Origin: Kibdelosporangium banguiense
GTDB lineage: Bacteria > Actinomycetota > Actinomycetes > Mycobacteriales > Pseudonocardiaceae
Direction: 5' to 3'
DNA length: 64,000 bases
Assembly (NCBI RefSeq): GCF_017876405.1
Contig: NZ_JAGINW010000001.1
Coordinates: 2,989,203-3,053,202, forward strand
The notes under the pieces were generated by a model. It was not told the DNA's origin. It made no database searches and saw nothing but the letters and a program-made list of their open reading frames with translations. Below, piece by piece: positions 25,383-33,307 of the stretch (the first letter of the stretch is position 1; each line of letters begins with the position of its first letter). The position numbers and the translations under genes are program-made.

Positions 25383-26736
25383 GCTTGGTCACCTTGCCCA
25401 TGTCGTTGCGCGGCAACGCATCCAGGAAGCGGATGACGCGTGGGCGTTTGTGCGGCGTGAGCAGTTTCGCCACGTGGTCGATCAGTTCCTGCTCGTCGGG
25501 CCGCTCGCCTGCGGGCACGATCCACGCGACGATTCGTTCACCCAGGTCGTCGTCGGGCTCGCCGGTCACCGCGACCTCGGCCACCTGTGGGTGCTCGAGC
25601 AGCACGTTCTCGATCTCGCCCGCACCGATCTTGTACCCGCCGCTCTTGATCAGGTCCGTGGTCCGGCGGCCGACGATCCGGATGTAGCCGTCCGGGTCGG
25701 CCGTGGCCACGTCACCGGTGCGGAACCACCCGTCCCGCAAGGCTTCTGCCGTCGCGTCCGGCCGGTTGAGGTACTCCAGGAACAGGTTCGGCCCGCGCAC
25801 CTCGATCTCGCCGACCTCACCGTTGTCCACAGGGCTGCCCTGTTCATCCACAATTCGCAGGTCAACGCCATCCACAGGCGGGCCGACGGCACCGGGACGA
25901 CGCTCGCCGTTCGCCCGGACGCTGCAGTTCATCAATGTCTCGGTCATCCCGTAGCGCTCCACAATGCGCTGCGAGGTCGCCTGGAAGATCCGGGTGTGAT
26001 CACTGGCGGGCAACGCCGCCGAACCGGACACCAGCAGCCTGGCCCGGCCGACCGCCTGGGCCAGCGCGGGATCGCGCTCGACGTCCGCGGCGAGCCGGTG
26101 GTACATGGTCGGGACACCGAACATCATCGTCGCGTCCGCGTCGAGCTCACGCGCCACAGCCTCGGAGGAGAACTTGCCGAGGTGCCGGACAGAACCGCCG
26201 CGGCGCAATGGCCCGACAATGCCAAGAATCAACCCGTGCACGTGGAACAGCGGCAACGCGTGGACGAGCACGTCGTCCGCGGTCCACTCCCAGGCCTCGG
26301 CGAGTGCGTCCAAATTGGACTCAATGGCCCGGCGGGGGAGTACGACTCCTTTGGGTGGTCCGGTGGTGCCGGATGTGTACACGATGAACGCGGGCTGCTC
26401 GCCCTCGAAGTTCTGCGCGGGCAATGCACCGATTGCCCCGAGGTCGATGTCGGTATCCCGCAGGACAATGTCCGGCTGGGCGTCGGACAGGATGTGGTCG
26501 AGTTCGCGCTCGCCCACCTTGGGATTGATCGGGACCACCGGGATGCCCGCGGCCAGCGCGCCGACCACCGCGACGGCAGTCTGTGGCGTCGGCGTGGCCC
26601 ACACCGCGACTCGTGACTTGCCCTGGATCCGCGAAACGACGCCACCGGCAGCGCCGGCCAGCTGCCGGTAGGTCAGATCCACGTCCCCGAAGCGCAGTGC
26701 GGGCCGGTCGGTAGCCCTGATCAGCTCACCAAACAT
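25366..26736 (-). CDS. Acyl-CoA synthetase, malonyl-CoA synthetase (MatB)-like
   Basis: 456 residues, short for the AMP-binding superfamily and equal to MatB. Motifs: P-loop YTSGTTGPPKGVVLPRRAI, LPLFHVHGL, ERYGMTET, GWFRTGDVA, hinge region GRRTTDLIKSGGYKIGAGEIE, catalytic Lys in NDMGKVTKRAL. MatB makes malonyl-CoA from malonate, ATP and CoA; the specificity here is inferred from length, motifs and the carboxyltransferase partner. ATG 26736 gives the usual compact N-terminus (MFGELIRATDRPALRF); the open frame extends 60 bp upstream into the SDR gene. Translation is coupled to the downstream gene. Confidence 0.85.
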   Translation of the reverse strand: MFGELIRATDRPALRFGDVDLTYRQLAGAAGGVVSRIQGKSRVAVWATPTPQTAVAVVGALAAGIPVVPINPKVGERELDHILSDAQPDIVLRDTDIDLGAIGALPAQNFEGEQPAFIVYTSGTTGPPKGVVLPRRAIESNLDALAEAWEWTADDVLVHALPLFHVHGLILGIVGPLRRGGSVRHLGKFSSEAVARELDADATMMFGVPTMYHRLAADVERDPALAQAVGRARLLVSGSAALPASDHTRIFQATSQRIVERYGMTETLMNCSVRANGERRPGAVGPPVDGVDLRIVDEQGSPVDNGEVGEIEVRGPNLFLEYLNRPDATAEALRDGWFRTGDVATADPDGYIRIVGRRTTDLIKSGGYKIGAGEIENVLLEHPQVAEVAVTGEPDDDLGERIVAWIVPAGERPDEQELIDHVAKLLTPHKRPRVIRFLDALPRNDMGKVTKRALGQ

Positions 26737-26765
26737 GCAAGCCACTATGCCGGGACGGCCCGCTG

Positions 26766-27683
26766 TCAGCCCAGTGTGTCGAGAGACACCTTCCACAGCC
26801 GCTCCGCGGCCTCCGGGTCAAGTGCATGCGGTGCGACCCCGGTGAACGCACCGGGCTGGTTCGGTGCGGCCTCGTTGCAATCCTCGAAGTACTTGCCGCC
26901 AATGCCTGTGAGCAATGGCGAGGTCGCTACGAGGATGGACGTCGACGCGCCCTGAGCGGGCGTCTTGCGGAGCATTGACGCACCGACCTCTTTACGCATC
27001 CGGTCGATCTCCGCCTGCGACACGTGCCGCTGCAGATTGGTCGCGATCGAGCCCGGGTGCAGCGAGTTCACCGTGATGCCTGCGTCGGCCCAGCGCTTGT
27101 TCGCCTCGACGGCGAACAGGATGTTGGCTGTCTTGGACTGGCCGTATCCCACCCATGGCTGGTACTCGCGAGTGGTGAAGTGGATGTCCTCGAAGACGAC
27201 CGGCGAGAACAGATGCCCGCTGGACGCGACGGACACAACCCTGGCATGCCCAGCCGCCAGCGCGGGGTAAAGACCTGTGGCCAGGCCGAAGTGCCCGAGG
27301 TGGTTGGTGGCGAACTGCAGTTCCCAGCCCTCGGGCGTGCGCGTGAGCGGCGGCGCCATCACGCCCGCGTTGTTGATCAGGATGTGCAACGGCCCATCCC
27401 AATTGGCGACGAACGCCCGCACCGAAGCAGGCGACGCCAGGTCGAGCTCCGCGACCTGCACCTTGGCGCCGTTGGCGGCGTGGATCTGCTCGGCGGTCTC
27501 CTGACCTGCGTCGACGTTGCGCACCGCGATGGTCACCTCGGCGCTCGCGCCGGCCAGCACCCGGGCGGTCTCGATACCGATGCCGGACGCGCCACCCGTG
27601 ACGACCGCGCGCTTGCCGGCGAGGTCGATACCGGCGATGACCTCGTCGGCAGTGGAAGTGGCGGAAAAACCTGTCTCAATCAT
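26766..27683 (-). CDS. Short-chain dehydrogenase/reductase
   Basis: 305 residues, classical SDR-like: cofactor loop TGGASGIGIETA, structural ILINNAGVMAPP, catalytic Ser in VSVASSGHLF, and Y-G-Q-S-K (YxxxK). The sequence after the Tyr (HPGSIATNLQRH) resembles the retinol dehydrogenase/WW-oxidoreductase-like branch. It is divergent from a TetR gene across two operator-like inverted repeats (27709-27762), so TetR control is very likely. It runs into the MatB/carboxyltransferase genes on the same strand (30-bp gap), so they may share transcripts. Substrate unknown. Confidence 0.92.
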   Translation of the reverse strand: MIETGFSATSTADEVIAGIDLAGKRAVVTGGASGIGIETARVLAGASAEVTIAVRNVDAGQETAEQIHAANGAKVQVAELDLASPASVRAFVANWDGPLHILINNAGVMAPPLTRTPEGWELQFATNHLGHFGLATGLYPALAAGHARVVSVASSGHLFSPVVFEDIHFTTREYQPWVGYGQSKTANILFAVEANKRWADAGITVNSLHPGSIATNLQRHVSQAEIDRMRKEVGASMLRKTPAQGASTSILVATSPLLTGIGGKYFEDCNEAAPNQPGAFTGVAPHALDPEAAERLWKVSLDTLG

Positions 27684-27708
27684 GGTCGAGTCCTTGCCGG
27701 TAAGATAG

Positions 27709-27762
27709 AAACGGAGGAACCTCCGCTAACTCCCTCGAGGCTAAGCGGAGTTTCCTCCGTTT
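27709..27762. promoter_or_regulatory. Paired TetR-type operators between the SDR and TetR genes
   Basis: Two palindromic sites, CGGAGG-AA-CCTCCG (27712-27725) and CGGAG-TTTC-CTCCG (27746-27759). Taken as 21-bp elements (27709-27729 and 27742-27762), the second is an inverted copy of the first with 19 of 21 identities. They fill the 104-bp divergent gap and would let one repressor control both genes. Confidence 0.8.
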
Positions 27763-27787
27763 GCAACCCGATCAAGGAGGAGGACCG

Positions 27788-28348
27788 GTGTCGGCTCGAC
27801 CACTACGCGCGGACGCCCAGCGCAACAGAGACCGACTGATCGAGACAGCGGTCCAGGCGTTCTCCCACGACGGGCCGGACGTCACCCTCGACTCGATCGC
27901 CAAGACCGCCGGCGTGGGCATCGGCACCCTCTACCGCCACTTCCCGACCCGCGAGGCCCTCATCGAGGCCGCCTACCGCAACGAACTCGAGAAGCTGACC
28001 AGCGCCGCCCCCGAACTGCTCAAAACCATGGCACCCGACCAGGCACTGCGCACCTGGATGGACCACTTCGTCGCCTACATGACGACAAAACGCGGCATGG
28101 GCGACGCCCTCAAAGCCCTCATAGCCTCCGGCGGCGACCCGTTCGCGCGCAGCCGCGAACTCATCACCAACGCCCTCGGCCGCCTCCTGGACGCCACCGT
28201 CAACGCAGGCCAAACCCGCCCTGACATCAACGTCGAAGACATATTCATGGGCATAGCCGGCATCTCCATGGTCAGCGAATCCGGCACCCCCGAACAGGCC
28301 GGACGCCTCCTGGACCTGCTCATGGACGGCCTTCGCTACCACCCCTGA
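27788..28348 (+). CDS. TetR-family transcriptional regulator (of the adjacent SDR)
   Basis: 186 residues from GTG 27788, 9 nt after a strong AAGGAGGAGG. Helix-turn-helix: NRDRLIETAVQAFSHDGPDV, IAKTAGVGIGTLYRHFPTREALIEAAY. The C-terminal domain (WMDHFVAYMTTKRGMGDALK) resembles the common TetR_C-like SbtR group that controls SDR or flavin genes. The two inverted-repeat operators just upstream and the divergent SDR make autoregulation and SDR repression likely. An earlier in-frame start would put the operators inside the gene. Confidence 0.92.
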   Translation: MSARPLRADAQRNRDRLIETAVQAFSHDGPDVTLDSIAKTAGVGIGTLYRHFPTREALIEAAYRNELEKLTSAAPELLKTMAPDQALRTWMDHFVAYMTTKRGMGDALKALIASGGDPFARSRELITNALGRLLDATVNAGQTRPDINVEDIFMGIAGISMVSESGTPEQAGRLLDLLMDGLRYHP

Positions 28349-28398
28349 CCAGCCCCGACCCCACTATTTGCCGGTGGCGCTGTCTGTGGGTGGTGCTG

Positions 28399-28728
28399 TC
28401 AGTGGGGGATGAGGTTCATGTGGGGGGACAGTTCGCGGAGGAGGGTGTGTTTGGGGCGGGCGCCGGTTATCGAGTGGATCAGTTTGCCGCGGTGGTAGAG
28501 GTTCAGCGTGGGCATGCCCATTACTCGGTGGGTGCGGGCCGTTTTGGGGCAGGCGTCCACGTCCACCTTCACTATTTCCAGGATTTCCGCGTATTCTTCT
28601 GCGATTTCTTTCAGGACTGGTTCGACCATTCGGCAGGGTGGGCACCAGGTTGCCCAGAAGTCGACCAGGACCAGGCGTTCTGCCGCCGCGAGGTGGGGTT
28701 CGAAGGTTGCGTCGGTCAGTGTGAGCAC
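28399..28728 (-). CDS. Thioredoxin with WCPPC active site
   Basis: 109 residues, classical thioredoxin fold: VLVDFWATWCPPCRMVEPVL, cis-Pro in MGMPTLNLYHRGKL. The active site is C-P-P-C rather than the canonical C-G-P-C, which should change redox potential and partner choice. No signal peptide, so cytoplasmic. It overlaps the end of the upstream MerR gene by 13 bp, so the two are a translationally coupled regulator-effector pair. Named here without a trx number. Confidence 0.93.
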   Translation of the reverse strand: MLTLTDATFEPHLAAAERLVLVDFWATWCPPCRMVEPVLKEIAEEYAEILEIVKVDVDACPKTARTHRVMGMPTLNLYHRGKLIHSITGARPKHTLLRELSPHMNLIPH

Positions 28729-29090
28729 GGTCGTTTCCTTTCGGCGACTGCTTCCAGTTGGGCGGCCAGACGGTCACGGATTTCGTTCAGACGACTTATT
28801 CCCGCGTCCAGCTCTGCCAGCTTTTTTCGGTAGACCTCTATTGAGGCTGGGCAGACGTCGCCCGCTTTGTTTCCTGCGCGCAGGCATTCCACGAATGGCC
28901 TGGTCTCTTCCAGGGCGAAGCCGATTTCGAGCAGGGAACGGATCTCCTGGACCAGGCGCAGGTCGCGCTCGTCGTACTCGCGGTGGCCGTTGGCGGCCCG
29001 GCGCGCCTGCAGGAGGCCTTGGGCCTCGTAGTATCGCAGCGACCGGGTGCTTGTGCCGGCCCGCTGGGCGAGCTCTCCGATGCGCATCAT
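28716..29090 (-). CDS. MerR-family regulator of the thioredoxin operon
   Basis: 124 residues from the first of two ATGs (29090 or 29087). Winged helix MRIGELAQRAGTSTRSLRYYEAQGLL, then NGHREYDERDLRLVQEIRSL, and a dimerisation helix. Two cysteines in ECLRAGNKAGDVCP could respond to thiols or metal. Open frame upstream to 29690 is antisense to tsaB and not used. A dyad CTTGAC-6-GTCAAG lies 17 bp upstream. A -10-like TAGCGT 7 nt before the ATG suggests a leaderless start. Confidence 0.9.
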   Translation of the reverse strand: MMRIGELAQRAGTSTRSLRYYEAQGLLQARRAANGHREYDERDLRLVQEIRSLLEIGFALEETRPFVECLRAGNKAGDVCPASIEVYRKKLAELDAGISRLNEIRDRLAAQLEAVAERKRPCSH

Positions 29091-29106
29091 GAGTGCCACG
29101 CTAGGC

Positions 29107-29124
29107 CTTGACACCGGCGTCAAG
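29107..29124. promoter_or_regulatory. MerR-type operator between merR-trx and tsaB
   Basis: CTTGAC-ACCGGC-GTCAAG, an 18-bp dyad with 6-bp perfect arms, in the 57-bp gap between the divergent MerR and tsaB starts. Its position and symmetry fit the adjacent MerR protein. Confidence 0.72.
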
Positions 29125-29147
29125 TCCAGGATGCGTAACCTTGTGCG

Positions 29148-29783
29148 GTGCTCGTACTCGCTGTTGACACCGCGACGCCCGCGGTCACCGCAGGGGTCGT
29201 CGACCTCGATGACGAAGGCCTGACCCGTACCCTGGGCAGCCGCGTGACGGTCGACGCCAGGGCGCACGGCGAGCTGCTGACCCCCCACGTCAAAGAAGCG
29301 TTGGACGAAGCGGGCAAGACGTTCGCCGACCTGGACGCCGTTGTGTGTGGGTCCGGCCCCGGCCCGTTCACCGGCCTGCGGGCTGGGATGGTCACGGCCG
29401 GCGCGCTTGGCCAGGCCCTCGGCAAGCCGGTGTACCCCGTGTCCACGCTCGACGCGATCGCGGCCGACCACCCTGAAGTGCACCGACTCCTCGTCGTCAC
29501 GGACGCGAGGCGCCGAGAGGTGTACTGGGCGCGCTACGAAAACGGCCACCGAGTCGACGGCCCGGCGGTGCAGAAGCCTGCTGAGCTCGAAGATGTCGAA
29601 TCCGACCTGGTCGTGGGCGCCGAGTTGCTTGGGCGAACGGTCGAGCCGTGGTCGCCCAGCCCTGCTGGACTCGTCAAGGCCGCGGCGCACCTGTTCGGTG
29701 AGACGCCGCCGCCGTTGACGCCGCTGTACCTGCGCAGGCCCGACGCGGTCGAACCGGGAGCCCGTAAGCGGGTGACCCGGTGA
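29148..29783 (+). CDS. tsaB: tRNA t6A biosynthesis protein TsaB
   Basis: 211 residues. ASKHA-fold: LVLAVDTATPAVTAGVVD, AHGELLTPHVKEALDEAG, the VCGSGPGPFTGLRAGM signature, and a degenerate nucleotide site. TsaB is the non-catalytic partner of TsaD. GTG 29148 lies 6 nt after TAACCT (29136-29141), suggesting a leaderless mRNA. It overlaps rimI by 4 bp. It heads tsaB-rimI-tsaD, here cut off from tsaE by accessory genes. Confidence 0.95.
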   Translation: MLVLAVDTATPAVTAGVVDLDDEGLTRTLGSRVTVDARAHGELLTPHVKEALDEAGKTFADLDAVVCGSGPGPFTGLRAGMVTAGALGQALGKPVYPVSTLDAIAADHPEVHRLLVVTDARRREVYWARYENGHRVDGPAVQKPAELEDVESDLVVGAELLGRTVEPWSPSPAGLVKAAAHLFGETPPPLTPLYLRRPDAVEPGARKRVTR

Positions 29784-30238
29784 GATTGGCGCCGTTGGAG
29801 CGCGCGGACCTGGTCAGGTGCGCCGAACTGGAGAAGATCCTTTTTCCGGGTGAGGACCCGTGGAGTGTGCAGGCCTTCCAGTTCGAGTTGGAGAACGGCA
29901 ACTTCTACCTCGGCGCGCACGTCGAGCCGGCCGGTCTGGTCGGTTACGCCGGGATGTCCGAGCTGGGCTCGCCCGGTCACATGGAGTGCGAGATTCACAC
30001 GATCGGTGTCGATCCCGGGTTCCAGGGCCAGGGGATCGGCCGGGCGATGCTGGTGGCGCTGCTCGACCGTGCGGACACGATGAACGCGCCTGTGTTCCTC
30101 GAAGTACGCACCGACAACGTCCCGGCGATCAGCCTCTACAAGAAGCACGGTTTCGAGCAGATCGGCCTGCGCCGGCGGTACTACCAGCCGTCCGGGGCCG
30201 ACGCGTACACCATGGCCAGGCCGGGGGTGACCCAGTGA
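29780..30238 (+). CDS. rimI: Ribosomal protein S18-alanine N-acetyltransferase (RimI-like)
   Basis: 152 residues, GNAT fold: acetyl-CoA loop in [20 protein letters not shown] (Q/R-x-x-G-x-G) and the C-terminal [18 protein letters not shown] block typical of RimI. Acetylates the N-terminus of S18 in model bacteria. GTG start overlapping tsaB by 4 bp; its stop overlaps tsaD by 4 bp. The tight tsaB-rimI-tsaD arrangement is conserved in Actinobacteria. Confidence 0.94.
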   Translation: MRLAPLERADLVRCAELEKILFPGEDPWSVQAFQFELENGNFYLGAHVEPAGLVGYAGMSELGSPGHMECEIHTIGVDPGFQGQGIGRAMLVALLDRADTMNAPVFLEVRTDNVPAISLYKKHGFEQIGLRRRYYQPSGADAYTMARPGVTQ

Positions 30239-31284
30239 CTGACAAGATCATTCTCGGGATCGAGAGCTCCTGCGACGAGACCGGGGTCGGCATTGTCCGG
30301 CTCGACTCCCAGGGCGGGATGACCCTGCTCGCCGACGAGGTCGCGTCCAGTGTGGACCAGCACGCGCGGTTCGGTGGCGTGGTCCCGGAAGTGGCCAGCC
30401 GGGCCCATCTCGAAGCCATGATCCCGACCATGGACCGGGCTTTGGACGCCGCCGGGATCCAACTGTCCAATGTGGACGCAATCGCGGTGACGTGCGGGCC
30501 AGGGCTGGCGGGCGCTCTCCTTGTGGGCGTCGCCGCGGCCAAGGCGTACGCGGCTGCGTTGGATGTCCCGTTGTATGGTGTGAACCACCTCGCGGGGCAC
30601 GTCGCGGCTGACACGTTGCAACACGGTGCATTGCCTGCGGAATGCCTCGCATTGCTCGTCTCCGGCGGGCACACGCAGTTGCTGAAAGTCGAGGACATCG
30701 CCGGCAAGATCACCGAGATAGGCTCGACGATCGACGACGCCGCGGGCGAGGCCTACGACAAGGTGGCCCGGATCATCGGCCTGCCGTACCCCGGCGGCCC
30801 ACCCATCGACAAGGCCGCACAACAGGGAAACCCCACGGCCATCAAGTTCCCGCGCGGCCTGACCGGCCCACGCGACCCCAGGTTCGACTTCTCGTTCTCC
30901 GGCTTGAAGACCGCGGTCGCCCGCTGGGTCGAACAGCAGGAGCGGGACGACAAGCCGATCCCGGTCGAGGACGTCTGCGCGTCCTTCCAGGAAGCGGTCG
31001 CGGATGTGCTGACCGCCAAGGCAGTGCACGCGGCCAAGGAACTCGGCATCGGCACGCTCGTGATCTCCGGTGGAGTCGCGGCGAACTCGAGGCTTTCCGG
31101 GCTTGCCCGCGAGCGTTGTGAGCAAGCCGGGATCGAATTGCGCGTACCTCGACCCCGGCTTTGCACCGACAACGGCGCGATGATCGCCGCGCTCGGCGCC
31201 CACCTGGTAGCCGCCGGAGTCCGTCCCAGTTCTCTCGAACTGCCAACGGATCCGGGGCTACCGGTCGACACCGTCTACGTCTGA
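30235..31284 (+). CDS. tsaD: tRNA N6-adenosine threonylcarbamoyltransferase TsaD
   Basis: 349 residues. Transfers threonylcarbamoyl to A37 of tRNA. Start motif [15 protein letters not shown], metal ligands H118 and H122 in [39 protein letters not shown], and [16 protein letters not shown] 30235 overlaps the rimI stop by 4 bp and gives the standard N-terminus; the frame is open further upstream only as rimI antiframe. Last gene of its operon; it ends 2 bp from the convergent amidase stop. Confidence 0.96.
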   Translation: MTDKIILGIESSCDETGVGIVRLDSQGGMTLLADEVASSVDQHARFGGVVPEVASRAHLEAMIPTMDRALDAAGIQLSNVDAIAVTCGPGLAGALLVGVAAAKAYAAALDVPLYGVNHLAGHVAADTLQHGALPAECLALLVSGGHTQLLKVEDIAGKITEIGSTIDDAAGEAYDKVARIIGLPYPGGPPIDKAAQQGNPTAIKFPRGLTGPRDPRFDFSFSGLKTAVARWVEQQERDDKPIPVEDVCASFQEAVADVLTAKAVHAAKELGIGTLVISGGVAANSRLSGLARERCEQAGIELRVPRPRLCTDNGAMIAALGAHLVAAGVRPSSLELPTDPGLPVDTVYV

Positions 31285-31285
31285 G

Positions 31286-33202
31286 TCATCGCCCTTGGGG
31301 CCAGAACGAAGGCAGCACGTCGACATCGTCGGCGTTGACGAACATGACCCGGTGCCCGAACTGGATCTGCAGGTACTTCGTCTTGCCACGGACCACGGTG
31401 TGGTTTGCGGTGTCGAAGGTCGTAGCCGAGTAGTACTCGGACTGGTTGACACCGCCGAGCGCGTACCGCTCGCCTGCGGAGAACGTGTACTGCAACGGAG
31501 TCACGGCCTGCACAGGGATGTTCGCCGGGTACGCGGACGCTTCCGGATACGCGCGGCCGTACACCGGAACGGTCGCCTTGCCCTTCTTGGGCGTGACAAC
31601 AACACCGATCGCACCTAGTGCTGTCGGTGCCTTGCGCGGGTTGTGGAACCAGCCCTTCTGGCCCAGATACCAGATCGCGGTCCACTCGCCACGCACCTCG
31701 GCGACCGCGTACTGCTGCCCGGTTTCCACGCGGCTGCTGTGGTCCGAGACCTGCATGGTGCCGGGCGAACCGTCAGGGCGTAGCCCCGCGTCCTTGAGCA
31801 ACGGGGCGTCCGCGCGTGGTTCTGTGCGCAGGATGACTGAACCCGATCCTCGCAGTGTGCACGGTTGCCCAGCCGTGACGCAGTCGGTGAAGGCGGGCTT
31901 GTTCGAGGCGTAGTCAGGCTTGATCGTGACCATTCCCGTCATGGCCGGACTGCCTGTTGGCCGGAACGGTGCGCCGAGCAGGTCGAAGTAGTGCGACCAG
32001 TCCCAGTAGGGGCCCGGGTCCCAGTGCATGCCCCGGACTGTCGCCGGGACTGTGCCGGGAACGTTGTCATGGCCGATGATGTGCGCGCGGTCCAACGGGA
32101 TCTGGTACTTCGCCGCGAGGTAACGCACCAGCTTGGCCGAGGACCGGTACATCGCCTCGGTGTACCAGGTGCCGAGCTTCGCGAAACCCTCGTGTTCCAG
32201 GCCGATCGACGTCGAGTTGACGTACCAGTTGCCGGCCTGCCACGCGACGTCCTTGGCCTTCACGTGCTGCGCCACGTACCCGTCGGCCGACCGCAGCGAG
32301 TACTGCCAGCTCACGTACGTCGGGTCCTGCACCATGCCGATGACGTCTTTCCAGTAGCCCTCGGTGTCATGGATGACGATGTACTTGATCTTCTGCGACT
32401 CGGGCCGGTCGCCCTTGTCGTGGTTGCCGTAGCCGTTGTTCGGAAGTTGCTGGTACGGAGCGGGAATCCACTCGCAGGCCAGCGTCCGCGGGCACTCGGT
32501 CTCGTCCGATGTGGACTGTCGGAGGCCGAGCTGGGCGAGCTGGCCGCGGTTGGCCTGTACCGGGGTGGCATCGAGCTTGACGTGCTGGCCGTCGTCGGTC
32601 ACGCGCTCGACACCCTGCGCCATGGTAGTGAAGACCTCGTCGGCAAAGGTCGAGGCGGAACCCGTGTCGGACGCGCCGCCGTAACGGGCGACAGCGCCAT
32701 ACCAATCGCCAGGGTTGGCGCTCGTGACGCCGATTTCCTTCTGGTACTTGGCAAGCAGCGCGGCACCGCCGCGGATGTTCTGCTTCGTCTCTGAGCGCAA
32801 CGTGGCAGCCGGCACGCCGATCAGCGACGACGCGACGTCAACCGTCTGCAGTGAAGGAAGTTGCGCGACCGGCGGTGCGGCCTTGGGGGTGAGAGCGGGG
32901 CGCGCGTCGTCGCCGCGCGGGTCTTCAGTTCCGTCGTCGTGGTGCATACCGCCTGCGTTGGCGGCGGTGACGTCGGTGAGGTGCATTGGCCCGTAGCCGG
33001 CGCTTGTGCTTGGTGTACCGGCGTTGGCGTCCCACCGGGACTCCAAATAGGACACACCGAGCAGGACGCTCACCGGCACGCCGAACTCGGCGGCCGCCGA
33101 GTCGAACGCGTGCTGGCGGGACAGGTCGGCTGGTTGGGCACTGGCCGTGGTCACTCCCAGCGCGAGGCTGGCTGCGGTGACCAGGACAAGGGCAGGGCGC
33201 AT
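31286..33202 (-). CDS. Secreted N-acetylmuramoyl-L-alanine amidase with N-terminal lysozyme-like domain
   Basis: 638 residues from ATG 33202, preceded by GGGAGA. Signal peptide MRPALVLVTAASLALGVTTASAQP. Residues ~25-75 (FGVPVSVLLGVSYLESRWDA, SAGYGPMHLTD) resemble a transglycosylase-like fold. An Ami_2/PGRP amidase domain follows (~265-420): KYIVIHDTEG, STSIGLEHEGF, ISLDRAHIIGHDNVPGT-like metal-binding region, MHWDPGPYWDW. The C-terminal ~200 residues contain two SH3-like wall-binding segments (TLRGSGSVILRTEP; GEWTAIWYLGQKGWFHNP). Acts outside the membrane on peptidoglycan. Convergent with tsaD. Confidence 0.9.
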   Translation of the reverse strand: MRPALVLVTAASLALGVTTASAQPADLSRQHAFDSAAAEFGVPVSVLLGVSYLESRWDANAGTPSTSAGYGPMHLTDVTAANAGGMHHDDGTEDPRGDDARPALTPKAAPPVAQLPSLQTVDVASSLIGVPAATLRSETKQNIRGGAALLAKYQKEIGVTSANPGDWYGAVARYGGASDTGSASTFADEVFTTMAQGVERVTDDGQHVKLDATPVQANRGQLAQLGLRQSTSDETECPRTLACEWIPAPYQQLPNNGYGNHDKGDRPESQKIKYIVIHDTEGYWKDVIGMVQDPTYVSWQYSLRSADGYVAQHVKAKDVAWQAGNWYVNSTSIGLEHEGFAKLGTWYTEAMYRSSAKLVRYLAAKYQIPLDRAHIIGHDNVPGTVPATVRGMHWDPGPYWDWSHYFDLLGAPFRPTGSPAMTGMVTIKPDYASNKPAFTDCVTAGQPCTLRGSGSVILRTEPRADAPLLKDAGLRPDGSPGTMQVSDHSSRVETGQQYAVAEVRGEWTAIWYLGQKGWFHNPRKAPTALGAIGVVVTPKKGKATVPVYGRAYPEASAYPANIPVQAVTPLQYTFSAGERYALGGVNQSEYYSATTFDTANHTVVRGKTKYLQIQFGHRVMFVNADDVDVLPSFWPQGR

Positions 33203-33307
33203 CAACGTTCTCCCAGTTCAAGGAGGCTATGCCTCAGCGCCTAACTTTGCGCGTACGCGCCCTGCCCGTCAATAACTTGCGTCCAATAGGACTAGTTCGT
33301 TGACAGA

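Noticed and set aside
29107..29141. Operator dyad read as a plus-strand tsaB promoter (TTGACA to TAACCT)
   Set aside because: The spacing is 22 bp, too long for a standard promoter; I keep only the dyad and the -10 box as evidence.
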